A stretch of 64,000 nt of DNA from NCBI RefSeq assembly GCF_022201045.2, contig NC_068561.1, positions 21,268,501 through 21,332,500 of the forward strand. The letters run 5' to 3'. The notes under the pieces were generated by a model. The model did not search any database. It worked only from the letters and a program-made list of their open reading frames with translations, and was not told the origin of the DNA. Both the position numbers and the translations under genes were made by a program. This document shows, piece by piece, positions 48,100-61,067 of this stretch (positions are counted from its first letter, which is position 1; each line of letters begins with the position of its first letter). Source of the stretch: Citrus sinensis. Its lineage: Eukaryota > Streptophyta > Magnoliopsida > Sapindales > Rutaceae.

Positions 48100-50028
48100 A
48101 TGTACTTTCAAAATGGCTTTTTATTTCTTTTTTTATTTCGTCTATGTGAACTCTTAAATTTTTCAAAAACCATACTTTATAGAATGTGGTCTCAACATTA
48201 AAGAAGTTGAGCTAAAAATGCAGCCCCTGTTTATATAAAATTTTGAGTGTCAATTTCTATTTGTAATTTTTAAAGGTTATTCATCGTTTTTCTTTATTCT
48301 CCTTAGCAATAAACTCCCAAATTCAATAAATGTATCGTTTTGTTTATATTAATAATTAAAGACTATCAATAATCAATTTATGGGTGAGGATATTTGAACT
48401 TATTAAAATAATGTTTGTACCTATATTTTAACAAGTATTTTAGTTGCTAATAGATTTCAAACTTAAATTACAATTTTAGTCAGTAGAGAAGACAATAAAA
48501 CTAAAGAAAATAATTTAATCCATTTGCTCTTCTTTCAACAGCCGCCTGTAGCATGTCTTAATTAAATCTCGAGTAATGAAGCCAAACCGAAAAAAAAAAG
48601 AAAAGAAAAAAAAAGAAATGTTTATTCAAGATCAGGTTAGGCACTTTAAGACAAGCTTCAATACGCAGACGAATTAAACGTCAGGTAGATTACAAATTGA
48701 AGCTTGTTTGCAGAATAAACATTCCACCAAGACAAGATGATGTTTGGTTCTAAAGTACATGAAAACAACAAAAAAAATCATTTCCAACAAATTTTTTTTA
48801 TTAACTTATAACTATGATATTTACTTTTTACATGTTTTTAATTTTGACTTTTGGTTTTGATTTGTTATGAACGCAAACAATTTGCTATTAACTAGAGGCA
48901 ATTTATTTAAACACGTCTAGATGCATTGTAAACGCAAAATTCAAGCAAAATTTTAAATCAAATTTGTTGATTTATGAGAATAATTACAATCAAATACATG
49001 TTTAGATGATTGATACTGATCCACAATATTTTTATATCAATAAATTGGTTTGTATTTAAAGGAAATCCACGGGTGTATTAGTTGGTATATTTATGTGTTT
49101 AAATAGATTGAGGACATCTTTGGTATTAAGGTGGGTGAATATAGCAAAATCCTAATTTTTCATATTTTAGTAGTGATTTTTTTTAGTAAATAGGATTATA
49201 AAGTATATTAATGGGTTCAAATAACCTCACCCTAAATTCATTTCCAACTATCCTCATTCTTCTTAAATTTTTCCTTATGTAAATTTTATTATTACATAAA
49301 TAATTGAAATATACAGGTGAAAAAATTCAACGAATGAGGAACCATATGTTGGAGCAGTGAAAACTTTCTCCAATGCGCAATATCGGAAAGATATGCAACA
49401 GCCAGGGCTAATTCTTCGTTCAAATGGAGTAAGGGATAGGGATCGATCATAAATTGCGAAAAGGGGTAGGTAAGGATCATCAATCGTGACCTGTGTAGGT
49501 GTTGTTGGTCCAAGCAATCACGACGTGGCTTCAGGACTTGCAGCCACTCGTTTTAGTGCACTCTGAAGAAAATAAATGGACGCAATCTCAATCAATGATG
49601 TAATCCTAAAGAGTAAAGAGTCAATATGGGACAAACTCTTTTAAACTTAAAAAAGATTCCATCCATATAATGTATATAGGACACGTTTTTTTGGCTTGAT
49701 TACAAAAAGAAGAGAATGTAAATTAAAGTAGTGTATGTATTGTTAATTACATGATGCCGACGTGAATTTGATATGAGCAACACAGCATGAACTGCGTTAG
49801 TGTTGGTTTAAATTTGCACAGGGACTTGTAGAATCGTTTGAGGGCAAAAATGTGAGAAAGAAACAAAAAGGGGTAGTTTGATCATTGAGCAACCACCACG
49901 TGAGACAATTGCCGTCTGATGATACGCACGCATATGTATATCTCAAGTCTCCCTCCCGTCCGAATTGAAGGAACTAATACTAATAATAGCCAATTAATTG
50001 GCTTTCTCTCTGAAAGTTTGAATTAGCA
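48100..50028. other. Intergenic region before the transporter array
   Basis: Mostly AT-rich. The stretch 49290-49560 has more balanced base composition and a minus-strand open frame of 80 codons (49275-49517), but I recognise no family in it. It may be a relic of an older gene or element. Confidence 0.35.
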
Positions 50029-51425
50029 ATGAACTGGAATGCCATTATCAGCTGGTGGAGAAGCCAAGTAAAGTTGAGAACTGTGATCGCCTGTTTCTGG
50101 TTAATTTGGTTGAGAATTGATTTTCGTGAAAAGGGATGATATTGATACAATAACTACAACATTCAAGATTTAGGGTGCATTTGGGATTGAGGTGCTATAA
50201 GCTACAATTGCTGTGGGAAAAAATTGTAACTATGAAACAAAAGCTAGTAATATGTAGTAAATATAAAATTTAAATAATAATTTTGACAAAATTATTAAAG
50301 ATATAAAAGATTTTCCAAGAAACAAGTGAAAAATCACATCAATATAGCTTCCAAACTACAGCAGCTAGTATTTACCAAACACTTTAGTGCTGTAGTTTGG
50401 AAGTTACAGCTGCCCAACCTCAATTCCAAACGCACCCTTAGTTATATTTGTTGTTGTTATACATGTCGAAGCAGAATGTTAGCATGTATACTATGAGTTT
50501 CAATTATATATATATATAGCATTTTAGTTGCAATCATAAACGGCGCCTAACTCAGCAAAACAAATATATAAAACTTTGAACGTTATCTGTAAAAAAATGG
50601 CAATGTTCGGTGAACTAAAAATAGATAGATTAAAATGACAGGAAACTACGTCAATTTTTGACCTCTTGGCACTTGAATTTTGATGCAGTTAATAAAGCCT
50701 TCCAGTTCACATCAATTACTAGTGTGACTCTATCGGACTGCTGGACAATAATCCTCACATGGTTGTTCCTTGGCACTCGATATTCTCTATGGCAATTGTT
50801 CGGTGCAGCCCTGTGTGTGCTTGGCCTTGGTTTAGTGCTGGTTAACTGATGCTGGGATGGCTGGAGGAGGTGACATTTTCTTTTCCCTAATCAACCTATA
50901 TTCATTTTCTTAGCTTCTGCATCATATTTCGACCTATGTCTATTTTTAATATTGCGTCGTCGATGGCTGTGCTTCTAGATACTTTAAGGGGAAACTTTTA
51001 GAAACAAAATTTTCCTCTGAATTTAGGGTTTTTGGCCACACAATCATTCTTGTTTTAGTCTTCTTATCACGTATCCTTCTATTAGGTGGTTCAAGACCTC
51101 TTCTGGGTGATAAACTTGTCGTTGCTGGGACCATTTTCTTTGCCCTGAACAATGTTGATGAGGTTGGTTAATCCCATCTTATGTTAAAGGGATGTCACTA
51201 TTGCTATATTTTTCTAGTTAATCAGCTACAAGCTCAGAATTGAACTTCCTTTCAAGTATGTAATTTCGCAGTAACTTATATATGCTCATGTTGCTCACTT
51301 GCATTTATAACAGAGAGAAGGATCTCATTCCTTCACCAGCTCCTGAAACTGGAAACCACAACCTGCAATATCAAGTGTTTGATGATGAAGAAGTGGCATC
51401 AAGAAACGAGTTATTCGATTCATGA
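50029..51425 (+). pseudogene. Decayed SLC35F/DUF914 transporter (copy 1 of the array)
   Basis: Parts match the intact neighbours: the start of exon 1 (ATG at 50029, MNWNAIISWWRSQ), exon 4 (50689-50869), exon 5 (51086-51162) and exon 11 (51314-51425, ending in TGA). Exon 1 breaks off after GCCTGTTTCTGG and continues directly in sequence equivalent to intron 2 of the next copy (GGTTGAGAATTGATTTT), so a deletion removed the rest of exon 1, exon 2 and part of intron 2. Exon 3 and exons 6-10 are absent. Exon 4 has lost 12 bases and gained one, which brings a TGA into frame after LGLGLVLVN. A MITE sits at 50173-50437. Intron 4 resembles copy 4 most closely. Confidence 0.9.
50173..50437. mobile_element. 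Tourist-like MITE with perfect TTA duplication
   Basis: A 265-bp element with ends GGGTGCATTTGGGATTGAGG and CCTCAATTCCAAACGCACCC, inverted repeats of 20 bases with one mismatch. TTA flanks both sides (50170-50172 and 50438-50440). The long near-perfect ends suggest a recent insertion, into an intron remnant of the transporter pseudogene. No coding capacity. Confidence 0.93.
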
Positions 51426-52185
51426 ATGTGAAGCAGCTGTGGGAGTCACTAAGTTGATTAAATTGTTACGTGCCTATCTATTTTATCAATAATAGTTTTT
51501 GATATAATAAAATTATCAATATATAATTATTTATCAACATCAACTAATTATTAAAAACTTTAGAAGGATTAAATTCGGAAGTTTTTGTCTAGGAAATGAA
51601 AACTGAATTCCTTTTCTCTTTCTCTCCTCTCCATCAAATCAAACACCACCTCACTTAATTTTAGTGATTGTGATGTGTGCTTATCAATACTAAAAAAAGA
51701 ATAAAATCTTGACAATTTTTTTTAATTAATCTCTATATTTTTTGATGTGTTAAAGTTAATGAAATTCGTCATTTTTGTTGGAAATGAGAACAATCCCGAT
51801 GAAAAGACTCACAGAGAACTGCTGCGGAAGGCGGTAAGGGAGTATGTTCCCTCGGTTGATCGACTAAAAGATAATCAATCACATGTAGACTATATAAATT
51901 CTATAAATAATTGTAGATGCTAAGGACTTATTATTTGTCTTTAATAGTATTAATTTGATATATGGGCATTTATGTTATGTGATATATAATTTTTTTAATT
52001 GAAAATGGGCAAACACTGAAAGACTATTTTACAAGATTGTGATTTTTTTATTTTTTCTCGGTGGGAAAGTTAAACAGAAAATCACATCAAAATTTAGGAA
52101 AATGAGATTCACACCACGTTTTGCACCACACATAACACCGAACGGTGTGTTTTGAAATAAATATAAATAGTCACTGTGAATTGAT
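51426..52185. other. Intergenic between transporter copies 1 and 2
   Basis: AT-rich; holds the former 3' UTR of the pseudogene. No gene seen. Confidence 0.35.
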
Positions 52186-52960
52186 AATTTTGACACTTGC
52201 AACACACGCGCTCTCTCGTTCTCTCCCTCAACGACACAAAATCTCCCCGTCGACTCCCTTTTCTCTCCCCTCCAAATCGAGCAGCCGTGGGTTATTTTCT
52301 CTCAATCTCCCCTCCAAATCCAACGGCCGTCGGTCGCTCTTTCACCCCTCAAATCCACAGCAGCCGTAGGAACTTTGTTCTGATTATGAATTTATGACAA
52401 TAATCAAAACTCAACAAATCGCCAACTATATTTGCCCAGTTAAAACAAACCAAATTTGCCTAGTTAAAAAAATAATCAGCAATCAAGAAATCATGCCAAC
52501 AAAATTTGCCCAGTTGAGAATCAAAAAATCAAGCCAACCAAATTTGCCCAATAATTTGCTTCATCACCAGTGAAAAATTCAAGCCAACCAAATTTCCCTA
52601 GTTAAAACAAACTAAATTTGCCTAGTTAAAACAATAATAAAGAATCAAGAAATCATGCCAACAAAATTTGCCTAATTGAGAATTAAAAAATCAAGCCAAC
52701 CAAATTTGCCCAATAATTTGCTTCATCACGAGTAAAAAATTCAAGCCAACCAAATTGAATATGTATATGGAACAAAAAAATTACAGAATTAGAGAGGGGA
52801 TATGAGAGAGAGTAACCCACAACTGCTGTGGATTTGGGGGTGTGAAAGAGTGCTGTGGTCCAGTGAGATGAGGGTGGTCTGCGCTTGCGTTTGAGTGTGG
52901 TCTGCGTTTGCGTTTCAGTGAGACGAGTGTGTATGTGGTCTGCGCATGCGTTTGAGCAAG
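52186..52960. repeat. Inverted repeat enclosing 162-bp tandem repeats
   Basis: The left arm contains CTCTTTCACCCCTCAAATCC followed by ACAGCAGCCGTAGG (52337-52370). The right arm contains its approximate reverse complement (about 52818-52855, CTGTGGATTTGGGGGTGTGA). Between them a 162-bp unit (AAACAAACCAAATTTGCCTAG, then AATCAAGAAATCATGCC) occurs twice, starting near 52425 and 52587. The right flank also carries about three copies of a TGGTCTGCGCTTGCGTTTGA-like unit (52876-52960). It could be a non-autonomous element, but no terminal duplication was found. Confidence 0.65.
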
Positions 52961-53378
52961 ACGTGTGTGTGTGTTTTAAAGCTACAGTAAGTTCTTTTAA
53001 AGTTAGCACAAAACACTGTGGTCCTAATTGGTGGGAGCATATCAGTGCTGCAAAATTTAATGAGAATTACATTGAGACACACGGTCATGCCAATTGCCAC
53101 GTAACATTATAATAAAACACCGTAACTCAAACCACATATATTAGGAATCTGAAAGATAAGATTAGTTCAAAACCCTTAAATGTGATACAGGTCTGTGACT
53201 TGTAACTCCACACATCATTAATACAGCACTGACTGAATTTGCATTACTGCTTGAAATTTGCATGGGACTTCGAAACATATAATCATTTGAGGACTAAAAT
53301 GTAAATAAAGGAGACAAGGGGGTTGCCGAGGGGGTGGTTATGAACCACCACGTGCAGATTGGAGATGTGTCATAACCT
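52961..53378. other. Intergenic
   Basis: No gene or bounded element seen. Confidence 0.35.
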
Positions 53379-53806
53379 GTGAGAGTTAGATTTTGAGGAT
53401 CAGATGAGGAAGATGAAGATCTGTTTTTCTATTATCACAAAACTAAATTTTCAATAATGAGCTTGGCTCAGTATTTATAGTTGAATCTAATGTTTTCTAA
53501 TCACACCAATCATGGCTAAGCAATCTAACTAACAAAATAACAAATACACAATTAACAATAGCTAAACTATCAACTAATTCCAGCTGCATCTAACTGCATG
53601 GGAATCTCTTCATAACAGTTTTGCCACCTGGGATTCTTCAGCTCTTCACGTGTATCTTTCATTCTAACTTCTAGGCTAGCTACTAGGTTTACAGCTGGCT
53701 TGATTCCAGCTGGCACTCCAACGTGTGTAGCATGAGATTCAGCTTCATCAGCTAATTCAACAGTGAGCACGACTGTCAGTTACAGAATGCCTCCCGCCCC
53801 AGCGCT
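53379..53806 (-). mobile_element. Probable solo LTR fossil, minus orientation
   Basis: On the minus strand the stretch opens TGTTAGCGCTGGGG, has a TATA-like CTATAAATACT about 320 bases in, and ends AACTCTCACA: TG...CA ends and promoter placement as in a plant (Copia-like) LTR. No internal domain adjoins it and no 5-bp target duplication was found. It is old or rearranged and partial identity cannot be excluded. Confidence 0.4.
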
Positions 53807-54023
53807 AACAACACTGAAGAATGGTAGCTGCACTGCACATCTCCGAAACTGACTTTTTTGCAATTACAAAGAAATAAAACATGTGCAGTGCCAGTGCCCA
53901 GTGCTCACTTACTTTTAGTTTAGCTACTGCGATTGTAATGTTTGTTATTCCTTCATTTTTAACGAACTAAGAGTAGAGTTCAAACTTCAAAATAACTAAC
54001 TGGCCTTTTCTCAAGTCTGAAAA
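53807..54023. promoter_or_regulatory. Upstream region of transporter copy 2
   Basis: Short stretch between the probable LTR and the ATG. It contains CAGTGCCAGTGCCCAGTGCT and, near the ATG, sequence resembling the same position in copy 3 (CATGTGCAGTG...CTCACTT, GAACTAA..AGAGTT...AAC). The similarity shows that the duplicated unit includes the promoter. Confidence 0.55.
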
Positions 54024-56911
54024 ATGAACTGGAACGCCCCTATTAACAGCTGGTGGAGAAGCCATGTAACCTTGAGAACTCTCTATCTCCTGTTTCTGGG
54101 TCAGCTTGTTTCTTTTACCCTTGCTCTCATGAGCTTCACTTCTTCTTTAATTGCAGATCTTGGTATTATTATTCTTCGACCCTTTTTTAACGTTTTCATA
54201 AAATCATGTTCTTCTTCACTAGTTTCCTTCAATGATAATGGTTTTTCTTTGCGGTGTACGTGCCTCCTAGGTGTTGATGCCCCTGTTACGCAGTCAGCTT
54301 TCACTTACTTTTCTTTGGCTTTGGTTTATGGTGGTGTATTGCTGTATAGGCGGCAAAGACTACGGGTAATTATCCATTTTTTCGATTATTTGGCTTATGA
54401 AGTGATTAATAAAACATATCGTTTGGGAGGGAGTAATCTCGACCGATACTAAGAAGATTGTTTATTTTGGTTGAGAATTGATTTTGTTGGAGAAAGAGGA
54501 TACATATGTAGCATAATAATCAAGACCCTAGTCAGATTCTTTGTTGTAGAGAATCACTATCAGTTTCAATATATGTTATGATAAATGTTTGCAGGTTGCT
54601 TGGTATTGGTATCTACTCTTAGGCTTTGTTGACGTTCAAGGGAATTTTCTTGGTGAGTGAAGAAGTAATATATAGTTGTTATGCCCTCTAGCTAAATCAT
54701 TCTAGCTCACACACAGAAAACAAAACAGGGGTAGTGTGCTTCATTACACAGCGTCTTGTTTTCATCTTGGACCAAAACAGCATCATTAAATAATTTAAAC
54801 ATAACGGGATTAATTCCAGAATCTCTTAACATCTTAGTGTTTGATGCAGTAAATAAAGCCTACCAATTCTCATCAATTACTAGTGTGACTCTATTGGATT
54901 GCTGCACAATAGCATGGGCAATAGTGCTCACATGGTTGTTCCTTGGCACTCGATATTCCCTATGGCAGTTGCTCGGTGCAGCCCTCTGTGTGCTGGGACT
55001 TGGGTTAGTGCTGCTCTCTGATGCTGGGGGGGATGGTGGAGGTGACATTTCCTTTTCCTGCTGCCATCTTATGTGTCAACCAACGTTTGTTTAAGAATAG
55101 CTTTAAATTGTGTATATCATCAATGGCGAGTTATGGTGCCAGATTCTGTAAATTAGCATGTGCTAAATCAATTAGTACTTACATAGTCATCACTTATTTA
55201 GTGCCCTTCTCTTAGGAGGTTCAAGACCTCTCCTGGGCGATGTACTCGTCATTGCTGGGACAATTTTCTTTGCCACGAGCAACGTCGGTGAGGTTGGTTA
55301 ATCCCATTTTCTCCTTTTCACATTTTGCATTCTGTCACCATCATTTGCCTTATGGAATTGTGTACTTGTCTGTTTTCTCTTCTCTTACTCACGCCTGATG
55401 CCTCAAATGCAGGAATTTTTTGTGAAGAAAAAAGATCGCGTTGAAGTGGTCTGCATGATCGGTGTCTATGGACTGCTTGTGAGTGCAGTTCAATTGTATC
55501 CTTTTTCGTTACACTATATGATTCCATACACATTCATTCAATTTTGTAATAGAACTCCAAGTTTCAACCCCATCTTAATTTACTTATTCTGCTTTCAAGT
55601 TCAACTAGCTCTGGAGACTATTGTTTGGAGTATGATACAATAAATTATTAATCTAATTTAATAAATATTGTTGCTTTTATTCCATAACATTCTCTTAGAT
55701 CAATACTGGAGCTTAAGAGTTTGGAATCAGTTGAATGGTCGACAAATATTGTGAGTAACTTACTTTTGAATAATCTTTGAATTGGTGAACTGCTGGCATA
55801 AAGTTTTATCTCTGCCGTTTCCGTTCTTATTTCTATTTTAATTTGGAGGATAAGAAAGGGAAGATTCCATTTAAATTTGGACCAAGTTTCACATCAACAG
55901 TGCTTTAGTTCTGGTGCAGAAGTACAAATGACCTTTTGAAAGCAGATACAGGAACTAAAGTATATAAGAAACTAAATTATTGTCGAAATTAAAAGCCTTT
56001 TCTGATAATTTCTCTTTTACCTTGCACAGATGAATGCCTTTTACCTTGTCAAACTGAATTTTTGTGATTCTTCCTTCCAGCTTTTAGGCTTTGCAGGTTA
56101 TGCAGCATCGAGTTTTATGTTCTACACACTCGCCCCATTTGTTCTAAAGGTCATTTTGCTATTCGCCAACTGTTACTTATTGATCAGATTTCCTTTAGAT
56201 TAAAACATTACCCTGTTGTTGGATATAATTGCAAACTTTTATCAATGATGTAAAAATGTCAATCTACTAAATCTACCAGCACCATAATGTTGTCCAAAGA
56301 CAACCCTTGCCAGTAAGCAAGCCCCTCCTTTTTTTTTTTTGGGTGAAACAACCGTGGTTACTGTCTCAAATAAGGATATTTTGCATACAGTTGAGCGGAG
56401 CCACAATGTTCAATCTCTCACTGCTTACAGCTGATATGTGGGCAGTTGTATTTCGTATTTGTTTCTACCACCAAAAGGTATTTTTTCAGAACCACTGATT
56501 TCTAAATGGAAGTGAAACCAGTTTGAAGTTTGCTGCTACCGTACACATTTTTCGAAAAACTGAAATTTTCTTCCAATCATTTCTTTGGGATGGCATAGTC
56601 CAAGGCATACCTGATGAGATGTTACCCTCGCATTGCAGGTCGACTGGCTATACTTTCTTGCTTTTGGAATTGTGGTTATTGGACTCATCATTTATTCGAC
56701 AACGTACGCTCTAATTCCTAAATCTTTCTCTTAAGAATTTTTGGCAAAATTAGGCAATAACCAATGAATTATTACTTATTTTTGCTTCCTGCATAACAGC
56801 GAGAAGGATCTCAATCCCATGCCAGATCTCGAAAACCGAATCAGTGACCTGCAATATCAAATACTTGATAATGAAAATGTGGCATCAACAAATGAGCCAT
56901 CTGATTCATGA
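54024..56911 (+). CDS. SLC35F1/F2-like membrane transporter (DUF914), copy 2 of the array
   Basis: Eleven exons: 54024-54162, 54271-54365, 54595-54652, 54850-55041, 55216-55292, 55413-55495, 55699-55750, 56083-56151, 56391-56477, 56639-56703 and 56800-56911, giving 342 aa. All borders are GT/AG and all frames join. The protein is a multi-span membrane protein of the drug/metabolite transporter superfamily, with about ten hydrophobic segments. Recognisable family blocks are WYWYLLLGFVDVQGN, ITSVTLLDC, LGTRYSLWQLLGAALCVLGL, NVGEEFFVKKKDRVEVVC and VDWLYFLAFG. The last about 35 residues are polar and cytosolic. SLC35F proteins are poorly characterised and the substrate is unknown; do not assume nucleotide sugars. 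The start is the ATG shared with copies 1 and 3 (MNWNA/MNCNA). Intact. Confidence 0.93.
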
Positions 56912-57813
56912 GGAGCGGAGCAGATCTTGTACCGTGGAAGGCTCAATCATTTGCTACTACTACTGGTTGAGCCACTGTGAAGAAATCCTTGGCATTTATA
57001 TATCCTTTTCGAAGACAAGTCAACATGCAGATAAACAAAACAAGCGCGAAGATCTTTTTCATCTATGTATCCTCCGTATTGAGGTTTTAGACTATGAAAA
57101 CAGAAAAGGCACGTCTTTGCTTGCTTGTGCTACAAGTCTACAACTACAAGTCCTATTGCATATAAATATTTACATTAGTATTTTTCAAACTGAAGCTATG
57201 AGCCATGATAAAAAAAATTGTGCTCTCATGATCAAGAGAGATTATAGACCAGACCCACATCGACCATCAGCTTTATACTGTTGCAGGCTCTTAGCTCCAA
57301 GCTAATCCCTGCCCCCGGATTATAAGTTGTAGCTATGCTTCAGGGGTATTTCAATGGAGACATTAGTAGGAACAGGGGTTATTAATTTATTAATTGATTA
57401 AGTTTTGCTTAGCAATAAACTCCCAAATTTAAGAAAATCCATCCCTGTGCTTTTATAAACGACTAAACTCAAGGCTATTAACCAAGAATCCATTTTGAAC
57501 AACTACGCGAGATTTAGAAAACAGAATGAATCATGCAAAACTTCAATGTCACAATCACTAAAAAAGAATATTTAACAGCTGAAGCTATTTTATTCTTTTA
57601 TGTGGGGTAAGGGAAAGGGATTGATAATGATCGTAAAATTTTAAACTTCTAAACTTTTTGCAGCACCTAAATAAATAAATCATGTGCAGTGACCACTCAC
57701 TTTCACCTTTCAGCAAATAAGAAACTGATATTGTGCCTCATTTTAACGAACAAACAAATAATAGAGTTACAACCAATTAAATGGTTTTTTTTTTTTTGTT
57801 GAAATTCTGAACA
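56912..57813. other. 3' flank of copy 2 and promoter of copy 3
   Basis: Begins with the 3' UTR of copy 2. Near 57680-57800 the sequence resembles the region above copy 2, including CATGTGCAGTGACCACTCACT, so it is the duplicated promoter. No other gene; the open frame overlapping 56844-57305 runs through the last exon in another frame and is not coding. Confidence 0.5.
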
Positions 57814-60482
57814 ATGAACTGTAACGCCATTAACAGCTGGTGGAGAGGCCATGTAACCTTGAGAACTCTGCATCTACTGTCCATTGGTCAGCTTGCTTCT
57901 CTTACGTTTGCTGCCACGAACTTCACTTCCTCTTTTATTGCAAATCTTGGTATTATTCTCCGACGACCTTAATTTTTAACAATTTCATAAAATCTTGTTG
58001 GTTTCTAATTAAGTTCCTGTTTTGTTTGTGTAATGTTTGGATTATGCAATATTGTTTTTCTTTCCGGTGTTTGTATTGCAGGTGTCGATGCCCCTGTTAC
58101 TCAGTCAGCTTTCTCTTACTTTACTTTGGCTCTGGTTTATGGTGGTATATTGCTGTACAGGCGCCAAAGACTACAGGTAAAATGATGCTGTTAGATAGCA
58201 TAGGATTAGATATTTTAGTCAGATTTTTCTTTTCTTCTGTTGTCATGGCAATATGGTGTTCGTGAAACCAGAATCTTTCAGTGTGTTGTTTGAGTTTCAA
58301 CTGTCTTTAAACTACAAGTAATTCCACTTTCATGAATATGAAGATGTGCAGTTTATTATATGATATTTGCAGGTTTCTTGGTATTGGTATCTACTCTTAG
58401 GCTTTGTTGACCTTCAAGGGAATTTTCTAGGTGAGTGAAAAACTAATAAATAGTTGTTAACTTGTTATGCCATCTAGATTTAGACATACTGAAATGAATA
58501 CTCACAAGTTTATGTTGATGCAGCAAATAAAGCGTACCAATTCACATCAATTACCAGTGTGACACTGCTAGACGGCTGCACGATAGCATGGGCGTTAATC
58601 CTCACACGGTTGTTGCTAGGCACTCGATATTCCCCATTGAAATTGTTCGGTGCAGGCATCTGTATGCTGGGACTTGGTTTACTTCTCCTCTCTGATGCCG
58701 AGGTGGTTGGTGGTGGTGGTGGAGGTGACGAATTCTTTTCCCTTTTAGAACTAAGCCTTTCATTTTGTTAGTGCTGTATTCTATTTTGACCAATGTTTGT
58801 TTATGACTTATTCGTAATTGGTTACCAGTTTGTGTGAAGTTGAGAAATTTACTCTAGATACATTGTTGACGAAGTGTCTGCTCATCAATGTTCTTCTTTC
58901 AGGTGTTTCAAGACCTATACTGGGCGATATACTTGTCATTGTTGGGACCATGTTCTTTGCCACGAGCAATGTTGGTGAGGTTGGTTAATCTAGGCCTGCA
59001 GAAGCCATATTCTATGCTATCCTTTTCTTTACAGAATCTCGTACTTGCCTATTTTGAGTTTCTATTACTCTCACTCATGCCCGATGCCTCAAATGCAGGA
59101 ATATTTTGTAAAGAAAAATGATCGCGTTGAAGTGGTCTGCATGATTGGTGTTTATGGACTGTTAGTGAGTTCAATTCAGTTGTATCCTTTTTTGTTCGGC
59201 CACATGATTACACGCACAAATATGTATATTCGCTTGTGTATGGAACTCAAGTTTCAGCTCCTAGTTAATTTGTTTCAATTTAGCTTTGGAGACAATTTTA
59301 TGGAGTATCACACAGGTGAATCGCAATGTAACTTGACAAAAAATGCTGCTTTCATCCTTAACATTCTGTTAGATCGATGCTGGAGCTTAAGAGTCTGGAA
59401 TTAGTCAAGTGGTCGACAGATATTGTAAGCGAGCCTTTACCTCTGCCTTCTCTGTTCAGTGACCATTTTCCCATTCCAAGTTAATCTGTCTTGATAAGTT
59501 ATTGTCAAAATTCAGTAAAAGGAAGCATAAATATATTTTCTTTAAAACAAAGTAATCGTCGGAATTAGCTAAAATGATGATTTCTTTTCACTGCTGCATT
59601 GATGAATGCCTTCTTATCTTGTCAAGCTGAACTTTATGATTCTTCTCTTCAGATTTTGGGATTTGTGGGCTATGCCGTGTCATGCTTTATGTTCTACACG
59701 CTTGCTACATTTGTTCTGAAGGTTATTTTGCTTATTGATCATTTTTCTTTTAGATGACTAAATTTACTCGGTTGTTGGAAATAATTGCTAATGTCGTTTA
59801 CTGATGTGGCAGAAATGCCAGTCTATCAATTACAACAGTGTATCAAATCTATCAGCACCAAAATGTTGTCCAAATTCAGCTCTTGCTAGCATATAAATTT
59901 TTTACTTGAGAAATAACCACGGTTATGGTCTCTAATAAGGATATTTTGCATACAGCTGGGTGGAGCCGCAATGTTCAATCTTTCACTGCTTACGGCTGAT
60001 ATATGGGCAGTTGTCTTTCGTTTTTTTTTCTACCAGCAGCAAGTATTTATTTCTGCGACACTATCATATACATTTTTTTTTTCTTGGAACAACTGAAATC
60101 TTCTTTCATTCATTTCTTTAAAATGGCATAGTCCAAAGCATCCCTGACCCGATGGTGCCCTCTTATGCAGGTCGACTGGTTATACTTTCTTGCTTTCGCA
60201 ATTGTGGTTTTTGGACTCATCATTTATTCAACAAAGTTTGCTCTAATGCCTATCATGTTTAATCCTGTTTTTTCAATCTCTTTAATAGTTTAACTTTTTG
60301 TTCAGTATTAAGCTTAATGCTTTTCTTGCTTACTGCATAACAGCGAGAAGGATCCCATTCCTTTGCCTGCTCTTGAAAGCCTAAACAACCACGGACAATA
60401 TCAACTACTTGATAACGAGTGTGTGGTATCAAGAAATGAGGCATCCAATTCATCAGGAGTGGAACATATATGGTACTCTTGA
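57814..60482 (+). CDS. SLC35F1/F2-like membrane transporter (DUF914), copy 3 of the array
   Basis: Eleven exons: 57814-57949, 58082-58176, 58373-58430, 58524-58724, 58903-58979, 59099-59181, 59373-59424, 59653-59721, 59956-60042, 60171-60235 and 60344-60482, giving 353 aa. Nine of the eleven exons have the same length or differ by one codon from copy 2. Exon 4 is 9 nt longer, adding Gly residues in the loop (VVGGGGGG). The last exon is 27 nt longer, ending SGVEHIWYS. The membrane topology and family blocks are as in copy 2 (NVGEEYFVKKNDRVEVVC). The intron 10 donor is GTTTGC, a weak but valid GT. Role: secondary transporter of unknown substrate. No broken codon was found. Confidence 0.92.
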
Positions 60483-61016
60483 AGTTCAACAACTTTCGTA
60501 GCTACTTCTGGTTGAGCTGCAGTTGAAAAAAAAAGCCTAACATGATCATTTATACCATTTGCAGATCAAGTCCTTTTAATTATTCGACATGGAGAGCGGC
60601 AAAGAGAGCATGAAGATCTTTATCATCCTCTGTGTATCCTCAAATGGTTCTGTTAAACTACCGAGATATTGATGCTCTAGTTTTGAAATATGCATGGCTT
60701 CAGCTTCAATGAGAAAACTGATCAAGAAGTAGCAGGGCTTCCGCAATTACACTGGAGGAAAGTTATTTCATTATTATTAACTCATGCATGCGTTAAAACG
60801 AGAACCTAAAACCATCAGTGCTTTTGATAGAAAACCAATTAAATATAGAAATTTATGTTAAGCTTTTTCTTTAACCTATGTGTCATCATATAAAATTAGT
60901 GCCCACATTTTTTCTCCCCCTCTCTCATTTTTAATCTTTTCCTCTCCTCCCATTTATTTAAATCAAATATATACTTAACTCCAAACTAATCTCTAAATAA
61001 TCTCTCAAACGTCAAA

Positions 61017-61067
<51 letters not shown>

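Noticed and set aside
49275-49517. Minus-strand frame of 80 codons with more balanced composition
   Set aside because: No recognisable family or splice partners; noted only as a possible relic.
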